The notes beneath the pieces were generated by a model. It did not search any database, was not told the origin of the DNA, and saw nothing but the letters and a program-made list of their open reading frames with translations. Both the position numbers and the translations under genes were made by a program. From Polynucleobacter sp. MWH-UH35A (GTDB taxonomy: Bacteria > Pseudomonadota > Gammaproteobacteria > Burkholderiales > Burkholderiaceae): a stretch of 64,000 nt of DNA. Positions 43,232-54,933 of the stretch are shown here, piece after piece; position 1 is the stretch's first letter, and each line of letters starts with the position of its first letter. The stretch spans positions 1,054,001 through 1,118,000 of the forward strand of contig NZ_CP061285.1 of the NCBI RefSeq assembly GCF_018687075.1. Direction: 5' to 3'.

Positions 43232-45049
43232 TTACTCACGCGAGGCTTTTTTACGCTCATGCTCCTTGAGATAGCGCTTACGAATACGAATACTCTTCGG
43301 CGTTACTTCAACCAACTCATCATCATCAATAAACTCCACTGCGTACTCTAAGTTCATTGCGATCGGAGTTACCAAGCGCACTGCTTCATCAGTTCCAGAG
43401 GCACGGACGTTGGTTAATTGCTTACCTTTAATTGGGTTTACAACCAAGTCATTATCGCGGCTGTGAATACCGATCACCATGCCTTCATACAAAGGATCGC
43501 CAGGGCTGACAAACATACGGCCACGGTCTTGTAACTTCCACAATGCGTAGGCTACTGCTTCGCCATCGTCTTGGCTAATCAATACACCGTTATGGCGCTC
43601 ACCCAAGATACCGTCTTTTGCTGGTGCATAAGAATCAAATGTATGACTCATCAAACCGTTACCACGGGTCATAGTCATGAAATCGCCCTGGAAGCCGATC
43701 AAACCACGCGCTGGGATGCGGTACTCAAGACGAGTACGACCTTTACCGTCGCTCACCATGTCGAGTAATTCACCTTTACGCTTACCCAAGTCCTCCATAA
43801 CGGCGCCTTGAGTTGTATCTTCAACGTCAACCGTTAAGTTCTCATACGGCTCCATCTTTACGCCGTTTTCTTCATGAAATACAACGCGTGGACGAGAAAC
43901 CGCCAGCTCATAGCCTTCACGACGCATTGTTTCTACCAAGATAGTGAGATGCAATTCACCACGACCTGATACTTCAAAGACGGTGTCATCATCAGTATCT
44001 TTTACGCGCAAAGCCATATTGGACTTTAATTCACGATCCAAACGCTCACGAATCTGACGACTCGTTACAAACTTACCTTCACGACCAGCCAATGGGCTAG
44101 TGTTCACCATGAAGTTCATGGTTAATGTCGGCTCATCAATTTTGAGCATTGGCAAGGCTTCTGGAGTATCAGGCGCACAAATTGTTGTACCAATTGCCAA
44201 ATCTTCAATACCATTTACCAACACGATATCGCCTGCTTGAGCTTCATCTACCAACTCTCGCTCTAAGCCGCGGAATTTCAATACTTGGTTAATACGGCCT
44301 TTGCGCTGCACACCTTCAGGGCCATCCATAAACACCACATCCATACCTGGCTTTACCGTACCGCGGTTTACACGGCCAACACCGATCTTACCAACGTAGG
44401 TGCTGTATTCGATTGAGGTAATTTGTAACTGCAATGGACCTTCTGGATTGTCATCACGCACTGGAACATGCTTAAGCACGGTATCAAATAATGGACGCAT
44501 ATCCCCCTCGCGCACATCATCAGTCATGCCAGCATAGCCATTCAGACCTGAAGCATAAACAACCGGGAAATCCAACTGCTCTTCAGTGGCACCCAATTTG
44601 TCAAACAATTCAAAGGTTGCATTGATTACATAATCAGTTCGTGCGCCTGGGCGGTCAACCTTGTTAATCACTACGATAGGTTTCAAACCTAATGCCAAAG
44701 CTTTCTTAGTCACGAAACGAGTTTGTGGCATTGGGCCTTCAACCGCGTCAACCAAAAGCAATACGCCATCCACCATGGAGAGAACACGCTCTACTTCACC
44801 ACCGAAGTCCGCATGTCCTGGGGTATCAACGATGTTGATATGGGTGCCGTCATATTCCACTGCACAGTTCTTGGACAAAATAGTAATGCCACGCTCTTTT
44901 TCCAAATCATTTGAGTCCATGACGCGTTCGGTCATTTTTTCATTAGAGCGGAATGTGCCAGATTGGCGCAAGAGTTGGTCAACCAAGGTAGTTTTACCGT
45001 GGTCAACGTGGGCGATGATGGCGATATTACGAAGTGCGCGTTTAGTCAT
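43232..45049 (-). CDS. typA: Ribosome-associated GTPase TypA/BipA
   Basis: Translation-factor GTPase (605 residues) needed for ribosome assembly under stress or cold. G1 is HVDHGKT at residues 14-20, RGITI for switch II region, G3 [11 protein letters not shown]4 NKVDRPGAR, and G5 in [11 protein letters not shown]. The BipA C-terminal domain is complete ([27 protein letters not shown], then [29 protein letters not shown]). It follows truB on the same strand with a 51-base gap, so it may be transcribed with the rimP operon or alone. Confidence 0.97.
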   Translation of the reverse strand: MTKRALRNIAIIAHVDHGKTTLVDQLLRQSGTFRSNEKMTERVMDSNDLEKERGITILSKNCAVEYDGTHINIVDTPGHADFGGEVERVLSMVDGVLLLVDAVEGPMPQTRFVTKKALALGLKPIVVINKVDRPGARTDYVINATFELFDKLGATEEQLDFPVVYASGLNGYAGMTDDVREGDMRPLFDTVLKHVPVRDDNPEGPLQLQITSIEYSTYVGKIGVGRVNRGTVKPGMDVVFMDGPEGVQRKGRINQVLKFRGLERELVDEAQAGDIVLVNGIEDLAIGTTICAPDTPEALPMLKIDEPTLTMNFMVNTSPLAGREGKFVTSRQIRERLDRELKSNMALRVKDTDDDTVFEVSGRGELHLTILVETMRREGYELAVSRPRVVFHEENGVKMEPYENLTVDVEDTTQGAVMEDLGKRKGELLDMVSDGKGRTRLEYRIPARGLIGFQGDFMTMTRGNGLMSHTFDSYAPAKDGILGERHNGVLISQDDGEAVAYALWKLQDRGRMFVSPGDPLYEGMVIGIHSRDNDLVVNPIKGKQLTNVRASGTDEAVRLVTPIAMNLEYAVEFIDDDELVEVTPKSIRIRKRYLKEHERKKASRE

Positions 45050-45100
45050 GTGAAGCTTCTAAAGTTAAAGATAAGTAAAAGGGTTATAAAGAATGTTTAA

Positions 45101-46012
45101 TTAATGTGTCTGGGAAATTAAACGCTTGGGATGTAAAACTCCAGAGCGCCAATCAGCAGTACCAATAAAGTTATGGGGAGCAGCGGTCGCACGATAAATA
45201 CGTACCAATGCCTCTATCGATGGCAAATTCAGCGGCACACGCTGCCCCATCTCAAGACGCTTCGCTTGTTGCTCATCCACGGTTAAATGCGGCAAAGTCT
45301 GCAACAAGGCATCAACAGGCAATATGTAGTTAGCGCTATTTTGCAAGCCACTTTGGATGGATTCAATCGTAAAGGACTGTTCGAGATTAAGGTGACCTAC
45401 TTCGGTACGGCGCAAGCCAACCAAATGGGCACCACAACCCAGGGCATTGCCAATGTCCTCAGCTAAAACACGAATATAAGTACCCTTACTGCAACTGACC
45501 TCTAAAGTTGCTTCAGGCCATTGAACATCTGTCCAGCGAATCGAATGAATCGTAATATCTCTTGGGGTGCGCTCTAATTCAACACCGGCACGAGCATATT
45601 CATATAGAGGTTTGCCATCACGCTTGAGCGCTGAATACATTGGCGGCACTTGTGAAATAGCACCAGTAAATTTAGGTAACAGCGCATCCAAGGCGATTTT
45701 TATCTCTGCGTCACTTGCGAATGCTGGCAAAGGTAATTCTTCAATAGTGAGCCCTTCAGCATCACCGGTATCGGTACGGGAACCAAACTTCACACGAGCA
45801 ATATAGGTTTTATCTGCTTCGAGCAAATCTTGCGAATACTTAGTCGCCTCACCCAAGCAGATTGGCAATAAACCAGTAGCCATTGGATCCAAGGTACCAG
45901 TATGACCCGCTTTGTCAGCATTAAAAGCGCGCTTCACAGCGGTGACAGCACCCTGTGAACTCATTCCAGCAGGTTTATCTAGCAAAACAACGCCGTCGAT
46001 TCTGGTGGACAT
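45101..46012 (-). CDS. truB: tRNA pseudouridine-55 synthase
   Basis: Makes pseudouridine 55 in the T loop of all tRNAs. Catalytic Asp42 is in GHTGTLDPMATGLLP; the N-terminal DGVVLLDKPAGMSSQ and the KYSQDLLEADKTYIARVKFG block are typical. Length 303 is normal. Three bases separate it from rbfA; together with infB, nusA and rimP it forms the conserved bacterial operon. Confidence 0.97.
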   Translation of the reverse strand: MSTRIDGVVLLDKPAGMSSQGAVTAVKRAFNADKAGHTGTLDPMATGLLPICLGEATKYSQDLLEADKTYIARVKFGSRTDTGDAEGLTIEELPLPAFASDAEIKIALDALLPKFTGAISQVPPMYSALKRDGKPLYEYARAGVELERTPRDITIHSIRWTDVQWPEATLEVSCSKGTYIRVLAEDIGNALGCGAHLVGLRRTEVGHLNLEQSFTIESIQSGLQNSANYILPVDALLQTLPHLTVDEQQAKRLEMGQRVPLNLPSIEALVRIYRATAAPHNFIGTADWRSGVLHPKRLISQTH

Positions 46013-46015
46013 GAA

Positions 46016-46384
46016 TTACTTTGTCTCGTCTTTATGATCGCTCTCTACTGCTTGATCGATCAATCGAGACATTTCTATGCCATGCTCGACTGAGCTGTCA
46101 TAGTGAAAATGCAATGTAGGAACAGTATGAATATGCAAGCGCTTGAATAAAAGTGAATGCAAATACCCTGCTTTTTCTTGAAGTGCTTTTTGTGCATGTT
46201 CAGACTCAGCACCTAAAACCGTAAAAAACACTTTAGCGTGTGCCAAATCAGGTGTGAGCTCAATACTTTGCAAAGTAATTAAACCCAAGCTCGGGCTACG
46301 TAATTCACGCGGAATGAGCTCGGCCAGGTCTCGCTGAATTTGATCGGCGAGACGCTGGTTACGATGCGGGCTTGTCTTATGCAT
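46016..46384 (-). CDS. rbfA: Ribosome-binding factor A
   Basis: 30S maturation factor with a KH-like fold. Visible blocks: [50 protein letters not shown], and [22 protein letters not shown]. Length 122 is usual. It lies between infB (14 bases) and truB (3 bases). Confidence 0.96.
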   Translation of the reverse strand: MHKTSPHRNQRLADQIQRDLAELIPRELRSPSLGLITLQSIELTPDLAHAKVFFTVLGAESEHAQKALQEKAGYLHSLLFKRLHIHTVPTLHFHYDSSVEHGIEMSRLIDQAVESDHKDETK

Positions 46385-46398
46385 ATTACTGAGAAAGC

Positions 46399-49155
46399 TT
46401 AAAGTGAACGAGCCACTTCAGTTACTTCAAAGACCTCAAGTTGGTCACCTTCTTTAATGTCGTTGTAGCCTTTTAATGACAGGCCACACTCAACACCGGC
46501 ACGAACTTCTTTAGCATCATCTTTAAAGCGCTTGAGAGAGTCCAACTCGCCCGTCCAAACAACCACGTTGTCACGCAAGAGGCGAACACTTGAAGTGCGT
46601 TTAACGATACCGTCAACCACCAAGCAACCGGCAATTGCGCCAACTTTCGATACCAAGAAGACTTGGCGGATCTCAACGAGACCGGTGATTTCTTCTTTCT
46701 TATCTGGAGTCAACATGCCGCTCAAGGCCAATTTCACCTCATCAACTGCGTCATAAATGATGTTGTGATAACGAATATCAACACCATTGTTCTCAGCCAG
46801 CTTACGAGCTGCTGCATCCGCACGAGAGTTAAAGCCAATAATGACTGCTTTAGAAGCAACCGCCAAGTTCACATCAGTTTCAGAAATACCACCTACCGCA
46901 GCGTGAACGATCTGGACTTTCACTTCTGGAGTGGAGAGTTTCATCAATGACTGAGATAAAGCTTCTTGAGAGCCCTGTACGTCCGCTTTGATGATGAGTG
47001 GCAATAATTTCGCTTCAATCGCACCTTCGCCCATGTTTTCCATCATAGTCTCTAGTTTGACTGCTTGCTGCTTAGCTAACTTCACGTCACGGAACTTACC
47101 TTGACGGAATAATGCAATCTCACGAGCCTTACGCTCATCAGGAACTACTTGCACCGCTTCGCCTGCTGCAGGAACCTCAGACAAACCTTGGATCTCAACT
47201 GGTATTGATGGACCAGCTTCGCTACATGGCTTACCGTTCTCATCCATCATGGCGCGAACACGGCCAAATGTAGAGCCAGCTAATAACATGTCGCCACGCT
47301 TAAGGGTGCCGGATTGAACCAATACAGTTGCAACTGGGCCCTTACCCTTGTCCAAACGTGCTTCAATGACCAAGCCTTGAGCTGGAGCTTCTTTTGGCGC
47401 TTTTAATTCCAAGATCTCAGCTTGCAAGAGTACGTTCTCTAGCAAAGCATCAATACCTTCACCTGTTTTAGCGGATACCGGAATAAATGGCACATCGCCA
47501 CCATATTCTTCCGGAACCACTTGCTCTGCAACCAATTCGGTTTTAACGCGCTCAGAATTAGCTTCTGGTTTGTCAATCTTATTGATCGCCACTACCAAAG
47601 GTACGCCACCAGCTATCGCATGGTGAATCGCTTCTTTAGTTTGCGGCATCACGCCGTCATCTGCTGCCACAACCAAGATCACGATGTCAGTTGCCTTAGC
47701 ACCACGAGCGCGCATTGCCGTAAAGGCTTCGTGACCCGGGGTATCTAAAAACGTAATCATGCCGCGTGGTGTTTCCACATGGTAAGCGCCAATATGCTGC
47801 GTAATGCCACCAGCTTCGCCGGTCGCTACTTTTGCAGCGCGAATCTTGTCAAGCAAAGAGGTTTTACCGTGGTCAACGTGACCCATTACCGTTACGACTG
47901 GTGGACGAGGCAACAATTCTGCATCGTGTCCATCGGTACCGAGATCTAAATCGGGATCATCTAATTTTGCAGCATGAGCCTTATGGCCCATCTCTTCAAC
48001 AATGATCATGGCAGTATCTTGATCAAGCACTTGATTGATAGTGACCATTTGGCCCATACCCATCAGCAACTTAATGACTTCTGCACTCTTCACCGCCATT
48101 GCATGAGCCAACTCAGCAACAGTAATGGTTTCTGGTACGTGAACATCGCGCACGACCGGCTCGGTAGGAACCTGGAAGTTTGTATCCACGTTCGCTTCTG
48201 CGATTTGACGCTGCTTCTTACGACCACCGCCTGAACGCCAACCGCCAACACCTCCAGAGGTATCTCCACGAGTCTTTAAGCCACCAGGCTTCTTGGCGCC
48301 TTCTTCTTGCCAAGTGGAGGATGTCTCAGAAGACTTAATGGTTTTACCGCCAACTTTAGCGACAGCCTTCTTCTTGTCATCAGCACCTTCAGCTTTTGCA
48401 GGCTTATGTAGAGTTCCCTTTTTCGCTTCTTCAGCAGCAATTTCGCTTGGTGCCTTTAGAACACGAGCAGGGGCACTCATCATGTCGCGAATCGCTAAAG
48501 CTTCAGCTTCAGCAGCTGCACGACGCGCACGAATGTCTGCTAATTCTTTTTCTTTAGATGCAGCCAGCTCTTTTGCAGCTTTATCTGCGCTTGCTTTTTT
48601 CTCTGCAGCAGCAGCCGCAACAGCGGGAGCCTCATCAACTGGAGCCACTTCTTTCGCTACTGGAGCAACTTCTTTCTGGCGGGCTTCTTCAGCCGCCTTC
48701 ATTTCCGCCTCTTGACGAGCAAGCAATTCTGCTTGGCGTGTTGCTTCAGCTGCGCGTTTTTCTAATTCTTCCTCAGAAATAACGGGCTTAGCTGGTGCAG
48801 CTTTTGTTTCTGCTTTTGCTGGAGAAGCTTCTGGCGTTACTTCAGGCGCTTTATCGCCTGCCTTAACAAGCACTCGCTTTTTACGAACCTCAACCTGCAC
48901 AGTGCGAGTGCGCCCAGCAGAATCTGCCTGACGAATTTCAGAACTTTCGCGCTTGATCAAAGTAATCTTTTTGCGCGCGCCAGTATCTGCGCTGCCGTGT
49001 GCTTTTTGCAGATGCTCGAGCAGGACAGTTTTGTCCTTTTCGGTAATGCTGTCGTCCTCAGAACCTTTTTCAATACCGGCCGCCTTCAACTGCTCCAAGA
49101 GGTCTGGCGCGGTACGTTTTAATTCTTTAGCGAGTACTTTTACTGTTGTTGCCAT
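46399..49155 (-). CDS. infB: Translation initiation factor IF-2
   Basis: GTPase that delivers initiator tRNA. The N-terminal half is a long charged Ala/Glu/Lys low-complexity region (residues about 80-300, for example [38 protein letters not shown]). The GTPase domain opens near residue 420 with [18 protein letters not shown] and continues through [20 protein letters not shown] and NKIDKPEAN. The C-terminal tRNA-binding domains are complete. At 918 residues it is in the normal range for this group. Confidence 0.97.
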   Translation of the reverse strand: MATTVKVLAKELKRTAPDLLEQLKAAGIEKGSEDDSITEKDKTVLLEHLQKAHGSADTGARKKITLIKRESSEIRQADSAGRTRTVQVEVRKKRVLVKAGDKAPEVTPEASPAKAETKAAPAKPVISEEELEKRAAEATRQAELLARQEAEMKAAEEARQKEVAPVAKEVAPVDEAPAVAAAAAEKKASADKAAKELAASKEKELADIRARRAAAEAEALAIRDMMSAPARVLKAPSEIAAEEAKKGTLHKPAKAEGADDKKKAVAKVGGKTIKSSETSSTWQEEGAKKPGGLKTRGDTSGGVGGWRSGGGRKKQRQIAEANVDTNFQVPTEPVVRDVHVPETITVAELAHAMAVKSAEVIKLLMGMGQMVTINQVLDQDTAMIIVEEMGHKAHAAKLDDPDLDLGTDGHDAELLPRPPVVTVMGHVDHGKTSLLDKIRAAKVATGEAGGITQHIGAYHVETPRGMITFLDTPGHEAFTAMRARGAKATDIVILVVAADDGVMPQTKEAIHHAIAGGVPLVVAINKIDKPEANSERVKTELVAEQVVPEEYGGDVPFIPVSAKTGEGIDALLENVLLQAEILELKAPKEAPAQGLVIEARLDKGKGPVATVLVQSGTLKRGDMLLAGSTFGRVRAMMDENGKPCSEAGPSIPVEIQGLSEVPAAGEAVQVVPDERKAREIALFRQGKFRDVKLAKQQAVKLETMMENMGEGAIEAKLLPLIIKADVQGSQEALSQSLMKLSTPEVKVQIVHAAVGGISETDVNLAVASKAVIIGFNSRADAAARKLAENNGVDIRYHNIIYDAVDEVKLALSGMLTPDKKEEITGLVEIRQVFLVSKVGAIAGCLVVDGIVKRTSSVRLLRDNVVVWTGELDSLKRFKDDAKEVRAGVECGLSLKGYNDIKEGDQLEVFEVTEVARSL

Positions 49156-49168
49156 GCACTACTTCCTC

Positions 49169-50650
49169 TCATGAAGTAAACCAATGTTCGCGCGCTTTCA
49201 TGATGAGCGTTTTCGCAGTTTCTTCGTCAATTTGTGTCGCCTCAACTAGCTCATCAACAGCTAGTTCAGCAAGGTCGTCACGGGTATGAACTTGATTGTC
49301 AGCAAGCTTCGCAATCAGTTCTGTTGTCATTCCCTCTAAGGAGCGCAGGTCTTGTGATACTTCACCAATACGCTCTTCTTTTGCCAACTCCATAGTCAAC
49401 AAGGAGTCACGAGCGCGAGTACGCAACTCATTCACTGTGTCTTCATCAAATGAATCGATTTCTAACATCTCAGACAATGGCACGTAAGCCACTTCCTCCA
49501 ATGTATTGAAGCCTTCTTCAATCAAGATATCAGCCACTTCTTGGTCTACGTCCAATTTGTCCATAAACAACTGACGTACAGATGAAGCTTCTTTTTCAGT
49601 TTTCTCAGCAGACTCTTCAGGAGTCATGATATTGATCTGCCATCCAGTCAAATCACTTGCCAAACGCACGTTTTGTCCGCTTCGGCCAATCGCAATTGCC
49701 AAATTCTCTTCATCAACCACCACGTCCATAGCGTGACGCTCTTCGTCAACCACGATAGAAGACACTTGGGCTGGAGCCAAAGCGCCAATCACAAACTGGG
49801 CAGGATCTTCAGACCACAACACGATATCCACCGCTTCGCCTGCTACTTCATTGCGTACCGCGGTAACGCGTGTACCACGTACACCAACGCAAGTACCGAT
49901 TGGGTCGATACGCTTGTCATAAGTAATTACGGCAATCTTTGCGCGGATACCAGGATCGCGAGCAGCACCTTTGATCTCAAGCAGGCCCTGCTCCATCTCA
50001 GGAACTTCGTTCTCAAATAATTTGATTAAAAACTCTGGGCAAGTACGTGAGAGTTCAATTTGTGGGCCGCGCGCTTCGCGATCCACTTTCAAAATGTATG
50101 CGCGTACACGATCGCCAGAGCGCAAGTTCTCTTTTGGAATCATTTGATCGCGACGCAGCAATGCTTCTACGCGACCGGATTCAATAATGAGGCCATTTTT
50201 GTCAGCACGTTTAACGGTACCGGTCATGACTTTTTCGCCACGCTCAAGGTAGTCGTTCAAAATTTGCTCACGCTCCGCATCACGAATGCGTTGCAAGATC
50301 ACTTGCTTGGCAGCTTGCGCACCAATACGACCAAAGGCTAAAGATTCGATTTGCTCTTCGATGTAGTCGCCAACTTCCATATCAGCAAGCTGTTCTTGAG
50401 CTTCAAATTGCAGAATTTCTTTATCAGGCTCTTGCAAACCGGCTTCGTTAGGCACTACCAACCAACGGCGGAAGGTTTCGTATTCACCAGTCTCGCGATC
50501 AATTGAAACGCGGATATCTACATCTTCTGTAGCATAGCGTTTCTTGGTCGCAGAGGCCAAAGCCATCTCCAACGCTTCGAATACGATCGCTTGATCAACG
50601 TTCTTTTCACGCGCTAACGCGTCTGCCAACATGAGAACTTCTCGGCTCAT
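49169..50650 (-). CDS. nusA: Transcription termination/antitermination protein NusA
   Basis: RNA polymerase-bound factor controlling pausing, termination and antitermination. Domains: N-terminal RNAP-binding part (residues 1-130), S1 domain ([61 protein letters not shown]), two KH domains ([28 protein letters not shown] and [26 protein letters not shown]) and two C-terminal acidic repeats. Start overlaps the rimP stop by four bases. In E. coli NusA can control its own operon through leader terminators, which makes the hairpin before rimP here interesting. Confidence 0.97.
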   Translation of the reverse strand: MSREVLMLADALAREKNVDQAIVFEALEMALASATKKRYATEDVDIRVSIDRETGEYETFRRWLVVPNEAGLQEPDKEILQFEAQEQLADMEVGDYIEEQIESLAFGRIGAQAAKQVILQRIRDAEREQILNDYLERGEKVMTGTVKRADKNGLIIESGRVEALLRRDQMIPKENLRSGDRVRAYILKVDREARGPQIELSRTCPEFLIKLFENEVPEMEQGLLEIKGAARDPGIRAKIAVITYDKRIDPIGTCVGVRGTRVTAVRNEVAGEAVDIVLWSEDPAQFVIGALAPAQVSSIVVDEERHAMDVVVDEENLAIAIGRSGQNVRLASDLTGWQINIMTPEESAEKTEKEASSVRQLFMDKLDVDQEVADILIEEGFNTLEEVAYVPLSEMLEIDSFDEDTVNELRTRARDSLLTMELAKEERIGEVSQDLRSLEGMTTELIAKLADNQVHTRDDLAELAVDELVEATQIDEETAKTLIMKAREHWFTS

Positions 50651-51138
50651 GACTTTCTTCCTTTGAAATCAATAACAGGGACCAACCGAGTCTTATCGAC
50701 CTCGGCTAAAGAGAACTCCAATTGAGAAGGCTGACCATCAGCACCCTCAAATACCAAACCAAACTTTGCGTCTGGTGAATTCAACTCACCACTCAGCAAA
50801 CCTTGCAACTCACCACGAAAATTCTTGCGATTGCCAACAGCAACACGCAACTTCAAATCTACTTCCATGCCAGCGAAGCGCTCAAAATCAGCAGCAGTTT
50901 TCACTGGTCGATCCAATCCTGGGGATGAGATCTCCAAACGCTCATAAGGGATGTTTTCAACTGGCAAGGTATAGCTCAACTGATGACTTACCTTTTCGCA
51001 ATCCAACACCGTAATCAAACGCTCGTAGTCTGGGTTTTCAATCGTGACGCGCAACAAACCTCCGGCTTCACGCTCGATATCGACTAGCGTGTAACCTAAG
51101 TTTTCCAGCTCTGCAGAAATAACCTGCTGATCCTTCAC
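50647..51138 (-). CDS. rimP: Ribosome maturation factor RimP
   Basis: Helps mature the 30S subunit. 163 residues beginning at a GTG (51136-51138) with an AAGGGG ribosome site just upstream. RimP blocks: [67 protein letters not shown]. First gene of rimP-nusA-infB-rbfA-truB. A structured leader lies just upstream. Confidence 0.96.
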   Translation of the reverse strand: MKDQQVISAELENLGYTLVDIEREAGGLLRVTIENPDYERLITVLDCEKVSHQLSYTLPVENIPYERLEISSPGLDRPVKTAADFERFAGMEVDLKLRVAVGNRKNFRGELQGLLSGELNSPDAKFGLVFEGADGQPSQLEFSLAEVDKTRLVPVIDFKGRKS

Positions 51139-51162
51139 GACACCCCTTCATACCAAAATGGC

Positions 51163-51285
51163 AAAAAAAAATGGGCTTCAAAGCCCATATTCTCGAAATT
51201 CAGAACAGGCCGACTTACGTTGATCGCAACATCAGTCGGTAACAACCAAAACAGCAGAATCCTGCTGTAAGACCAAAATTATAGC
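51163..51285 (-). promoter_or_regulatory. Promoter and structured leader of the rimP-nusA operon, candidate attenuator
   Basis: On the minus strand, a consensus TATAAT (51279-51284) begins the region; no good -35 is seen. Then come a 7-bp hairpin (51252-51269, CAGCAG core), a 6-bp hairpin with an inner 4-bp stem (51210-51239, CCGACT/AGTCGG), and last a strong ATGGGCTT/AAGCCCAT hairpin (51171-51188) followed by a run of eight T. This terminator-like element ends about 25 bases before the rimP GTG. It may be the rluB terminator, but being downstream of the likely promoter it could act as an attenuator sensing NusA level or another signal. Mechanism is inferred. Confidence 0.6.
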
Positions 51286-51310
51286 CTATTTAGCAGAAAA
51301 CCGATACAAA

Positions 51311-53056
51311 TCAGAAGCTTTCGCCTGGATTTCGCGGTTTTCTGGGCCCTTTATGGAAGGGTTTTCGCCCTTTTGGTGCACCTCTTTTAGGCCCATTTCC
51401 AGGGCTTTGCGGGTTACCTGTAACAAAAGCTGACTGTCCATGGTGAACTTTGGCCCCTTTATTCCGATTTTGGCCCTGGCCACCTTGACCGCCTTGACTT
51501 GGTCTACCGCCTTGAGAACGGCCTCGGAATGGCCCACGTCCTTCGCCAGAACTGCCTCCACCACCAGGTTTGCCGCCTCTACCCTGGTGCGTTAGGCCGT
51601 TATGGCCACTAGCGAGAGTTAAAGCATCGCGCGAGCCCCAGTAAGAAACTGAGGTTTGCATTGGATCCGGCTGAAAGTCTTCCCCCATAGGACGACGATC
51701 GCGATTATTGGCATTGGGGTTGCGACCCTTATCTTGTGGTTGCGGCATTTTTAAGCCAGCAGACTTCATTAAGTTATAGATGCCGCCCGCTTCAATTTCT
51801 TCCCATTTACCACGTCGTAAGCGTGGAGGTAGTAAGAAAATGCCATAACGAGTTCGAATTAAGCGGGATACAGTATGACCAACCGCTTCAAACATACGAC
51901 GCACTTCGCGATTACGCCCCTCAGTTAATGCTACGTGATACCAACGGTTAGCACCATCACCACCACCCATTGCTAGACGTAGAAATTTTGCTTGACCATC
52001 ATCGAGCGTAATTCCGCTTTTTAATAGTGAGGTATTTTCTTGGCTCAACTCACCCAAAATGCGGACAGCATACTCACGCTCCACTCCGTAACGTGGATGC
52101 ATTAAACGATTTGCCAACTCACCAGAGGTAGTGAATAACAACAGACCTTCGGTATTAAAGTCCAGACGGCCTACCGCAATCCAACGCCCCTGACGCGGCT
52201 TTGGCAGGCGATCAAATACTGTTGGACGACCCTCAGGGTCTGACTGGCTCACGATCTCGCCTGCAGGCTTGTGATACATGATCACGCGTGGCGGCTTAGT
52301 CTGAATCTTGCGATGAACTGGCTTGCCATTAATACGCACTTGATCCGCTGGACCAATGCGTTGGCCAATGTGAGCAGGCAAACCATTTACTGATACGCGC
52401 CCTTGAATAATCAAGTCTTCCATATCACGACGGGAGCCCATACCAGCGTCGGCCAATACTTTATGCAACTTCACTGTATCTTCGTCGTCAGCATCATCAT
52501 CTAAACCATCGAGATCTGACCAGACTTCATCACGCAAACTAAGAGGTAATTCATCAACGTTTGCAAACTGCAAACTGCTCACTTCATCTTCAGTTGGCGC
52601 ATCCGGATCTTCATCTTCACGCGCACGTTGAGCGCGTTGTGCGCGACGCTCTGCACCAGTTTGATGGGAGATCTCACTCTCATTTACACCATCCGGATTT
52701 TTAATCTCTTGAACTTCTGGTGCATCTAAGGCTGCATCAAATTCACCAGATACCACCGAAGCAAACAAGGCCTCACTCTCTGCAGGATTGGGGGCTAATT
52801 TTGCATTCCCTTGGTTACCGCCTTCACGCGAACCATTGGCATCACCACCCTGGCGACGCGGCCTATCCTTATTAAAGGGGCGCTTCTTGTTAAATGGATG
52901 CTTACCACCACCGGCACCTTGGCGACGGGGGCGACGCTCACCACGCTCCCCACCCTCAGAATTTTGACCATCAGTATTTAATGGCGCGTCTGAATTAGAA
53001 GGGGTTGGCGATGGATTTACTACCGGGGATGAATCGTTTTCGTTAGAGCTTGTCAT
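51311..53056 (-). CDS. rluB: 23S rRNA pseudouridine synthase RluB type
   Basis: 581 residues. An N-terminal extension (1-190) rich in basic and acidic low-complexity segments is followed by an S4 domain (195-245, [31 protein letters not shown]) and the RsuA/RluB catalytic domain with Asp299 in [18 protein letters not shown], plus [20 protein letters not shown]. The last 130 residues are glycine/arginine-rich ([26 protein letters not shown]), a typical RNA-binding tail. It modifies U2605-type positions of 23S rRNA by analogy with E. coli RluB. Starts by TAATG overlap with scpB's stop. Confidence 0.92.
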   Translation of the reverse strand: MTSSNENDSSPVVNPSPTPSNSDAPLNTDGQNSEGGERGERRPRRQGAGGGKHPFNKKRPFNKDRPRRQGGDANGSREGGNQGNAKLAPNPAESEALFASVVSGEFDAALDAPEVQEIKNPDGVNESEISHQTGAERRAQRAQRAREDEDPDAPTEDEVSSLQFANVDELPLSLRDEVWSDLDGLDDDADDEDTVKLHKVLADAGMGSRRDMEDLIIQGRVSVNGLPAHIGQRIGPADQVRINGKPVHRKIQTKPPRVIMYHKPAGEIVSQSDPEGRPTVFDRLPKPRQGRWIAVGRLDFNTEGLLLFTTSGELANRLMHPRYGVEREYAVRILGELSQENTSLLKSGITLDDGQAKFLRLAMGGGDGANRWYHVALTEGRNREVRRMFEAVGHTVSRLIRTRYGIFLLPPRLRRGKWEEIEAGGIYNLMKSAGLKMPQPQDKGRNPNANNRDRRPMGEDFQPDPMQTSVSYWGSRDALTLASGHNGLTHQGRGGKPGGGGSSGEGRGPFRGRSQGGRPSQGGQGGQGQNRNKGAKVHHGQSAFVTGNPQSPGNGPKRGAPKGRKPFHKGPRKPRNPGESF

Positions 53057-53790
53057 TAATTATTTTTTGTTTCGCCTGGATTGTCTTCAGACTCAGGGGT
53101 AATTTCTTCTTCAGCAACTTCAGAGCTTGTTTCATCAACAACCATTTCTACTACTTCAATTTCAGTCTCGCTTATCTCGCTTATCTCTTGTGCGTCACCA
53201 TCAATAATCACCGTCTCAACTGTTGCAGTAGGGTCAAACTCCATTACAGCTTGACCTAATTGTTCGGCAGCCGCCATAGGCGCAGCATCTTCCAAAATTG
53301 GCAGGCTCTGTAGGTTGGTAAGGCTGAGATCATCTAAGAATTGCTTGGTGGTGGCATATAAACCTGGACGGCCAACGGTTTCTTTGTGGCCAATCACTTC
53401 TACCCAACCACGATCTTCTAATTGCTTCATCACATTACTGCTCACCGCCACGCCACGAATTTCTTCTATCTCGCCACGTGTTACCGGCTGACGATAAGCA
53501 ATGATGGCCAAGGTTTCCATCACAGCGCGGGAATACTTCGGTGGTTTCTCTGGTGTTAGGCGATCAAGATACTCACGCATCGAGAGACGACTCTGGAAGC
53601 GCCACCCAGTTGCGATGTGCACTAACTCCATGCCTTTTTCATCCCATGCACGTTGTAGCTCGATTAAAGCCTCATCAATGTCTGCGATGGTGACATCCTC
53701 AACAAATAAGCGAGATAAATCAGCAACGGTGAGTGGCTCCTGTGCGCAAAGGAGTGCAGTTTCAATTACGCGCTTATTGTGATCATCCAT
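53056..53790 (-). CDS. scpB: Segregation and condensation protein B
   Basis: Subunit of the SMC-ScpA-ScpB complex in chromosome organisation. Winged-helix blocks: [82 protein letters not shown]. The long acidic C-terminal tail ([35 protein letters not shown]) is common in this family. ScpB followed by RluB is conserved. ScpA lies outside the window. Confidence 0.94.
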   Translation of the reverse strand: MDDHNKRVIETALLCAQEPLTVADLSRLFVEDVTIADIDEALIELQRAWDEKGMELVHIATGWRFQSRLSMREYLDRLTPEKPPKYSRAVMETLAIIAYRQPVTRGEIEEIRGVAVSSNVMKQLEDRGWVEVIGHKETVGRPGLYATTKQFLDDLSLTNLQSLPILEDAAPMAAAEQLGQAVMEFDPTATVETVIIDGDAQEISEISETEIEVVEMVVDETSSEVAEEEITPESEDNPGETKNN

Positions 53791-53977
53791 AAAATTCGGG
53801 CTACCAGGAGCAATCCTGATTAGGCTTTAAAAATGTATTCAGTAATGGGTTTTGGTGCTCTCTAGCGACTACGGACAATCCATCTCATCAGTTCTTATTG
53901 GAATATGTCCGCGCTGAAACGAAGTCCTTTTCGTTCACCTTGCGCCCATTATAAGGTAGGCTCAATACAATAGCCAC

Positions 53978-54907
53978 ATGCATAAGAATTCCACCAAACC
54001 CCCTTTATCCACCCCCAATACCCCGGATTCCATCGAGCGCCGCCAGTTTCTGAGTCTCGGGGGGCTTGGGACCCTTAGTCTTGGTATGGGTAGCTTGGGC
54101 CTGAGCGCCTGTAGTCTGATCGGCAGCAAGAGGCCTGTGCTTGGCTTGGTGCTAGGTGCGGGTGCAGCTCGTGGCTTTGCGCATGTAGGCGTCATTAAAG
54201 CTCTGGAGGCCCAAGGCATCCGGCCCGATATTGTGGTTGGTAGCAGCGCAGGCAGTGTTATTGCCGCCCTACTGGCATCCGGCGCAACCGGCAATGACCT
54301 CAATCGCTTAGCCTTGAACTTGGATGAAGCCACGATTGCCGACTGGGGACTCCCATTTGCAGGGCGTTTTGGCGGTCTCATTAAGGGTGATGCGCTACAG
54401 AATATGGTTAACCGAGAGGTGCAAAACAAATCGATTGAACAAATGCGCATCCCCTTGGGAATTGTCGCCACTGAATTACAGTCAGGCAAAGGGGTTTTAT
54501 TTAGAACTGGCAATACTGGTTTGGCAGTACGCGCATCCTGCAGCGTTCCAGGAGTATTTCAGCCAGCCGTCATTAGCGGCAAAGAATATGTTGATGGCGG
54601 ATTGGTAGCACCCGTGCCCGTAAGTTACGCAAGACAAATGGGGGCGACACTAGTGATTGCCGTCAACATTTCTTCTGAGCCAGTGCATCAAGATGCTAGT
54701 GGAACCTTAGGCGTTCTTCAGCAGACCATCTCGATCATGCAGCGAAGTATTAATCAATATGAATTAAAAAGTGCCGATATTGTGATTCAACCACAACTAA
54801 AGCAAATGAGTGGTGGTGATTTCAAATCTAGAAATGCAGCCATACTCGCCGGTGAAGTAGCGGCCCAAGAACAAATAGGATTGATTAAAGAGAAACTGAA
54901 GGGCTAG
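53978..54907 (+). CDS. Patatin-like phospholipase lipoprotein (RssA-like)
   Basis: 309 residues. Signal IERRQFLSLGGLGTLSLGMGSLGLS followed by a lipobox with Cys45 (LSAC), and an RR pair that could make it a Tat substrate. The patatin domain has the oxyanion loop LGAGAARGFAHVGVIKAL, the serine nucleophile Ser90 in GSSAGSVIAALLASG and the catalytic aspartate Asp206 in YVDGGLVAPVPVS. It should be a membrane-anchored acyl hydrolase in the cell envelope; substrates are not known. It is divergent from scpB across a 187-base gap that contains a short AACGAA/TTCGTT hairpin and no obvious promoter. Confidence 0.88.
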   Translation: MHKNSTKPPLSTPNTPDSIERRQFLSLGGLGTLSLGMGSLGLSACSLIGSKRPVLGLVLGAGAARGFAHVGVIKALEAQGIRPDIVVGSSAGSVIAALLASGATGNDLNRLALNLDEATIADWGLPFAGRFGGLIKGDALQNMVNREVQNKSIEQMRIPLGIVATELQSGKGVLFRTGNTGLAVRASCSVPGVFQPAVISGKEYVDGGLVAPVPVSYARQMGATLVIAVNISSEPVHQDASGTLGVLQQTISIMQRSINQYELKSADIVIQPQLKQMSGGDFKSRNAAILAGEVAAQEQIGLIKEKLKG

Positions 54908-54933
54908 CAACCATGAGGCTGCAGAGCAATTAC

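Noticed and set aside
52800..53010. Repetitive glycine/arginine and acidic codons in the rluB 5' part and 3' tail, resembling a tandem repeat
   Set aside because: Codons and spacing vary; this is ordinary low-complexity RNA-binding tail coding sequence of RluB, not a DNA repeat.
53830..53977. Possible small RNA or promoter in the scpB-patatin gap with the AACGAA/TTCGTT hairpin
   Set aside because: The stem is only six bases and there is no T run, no clear promoter and no further structure.
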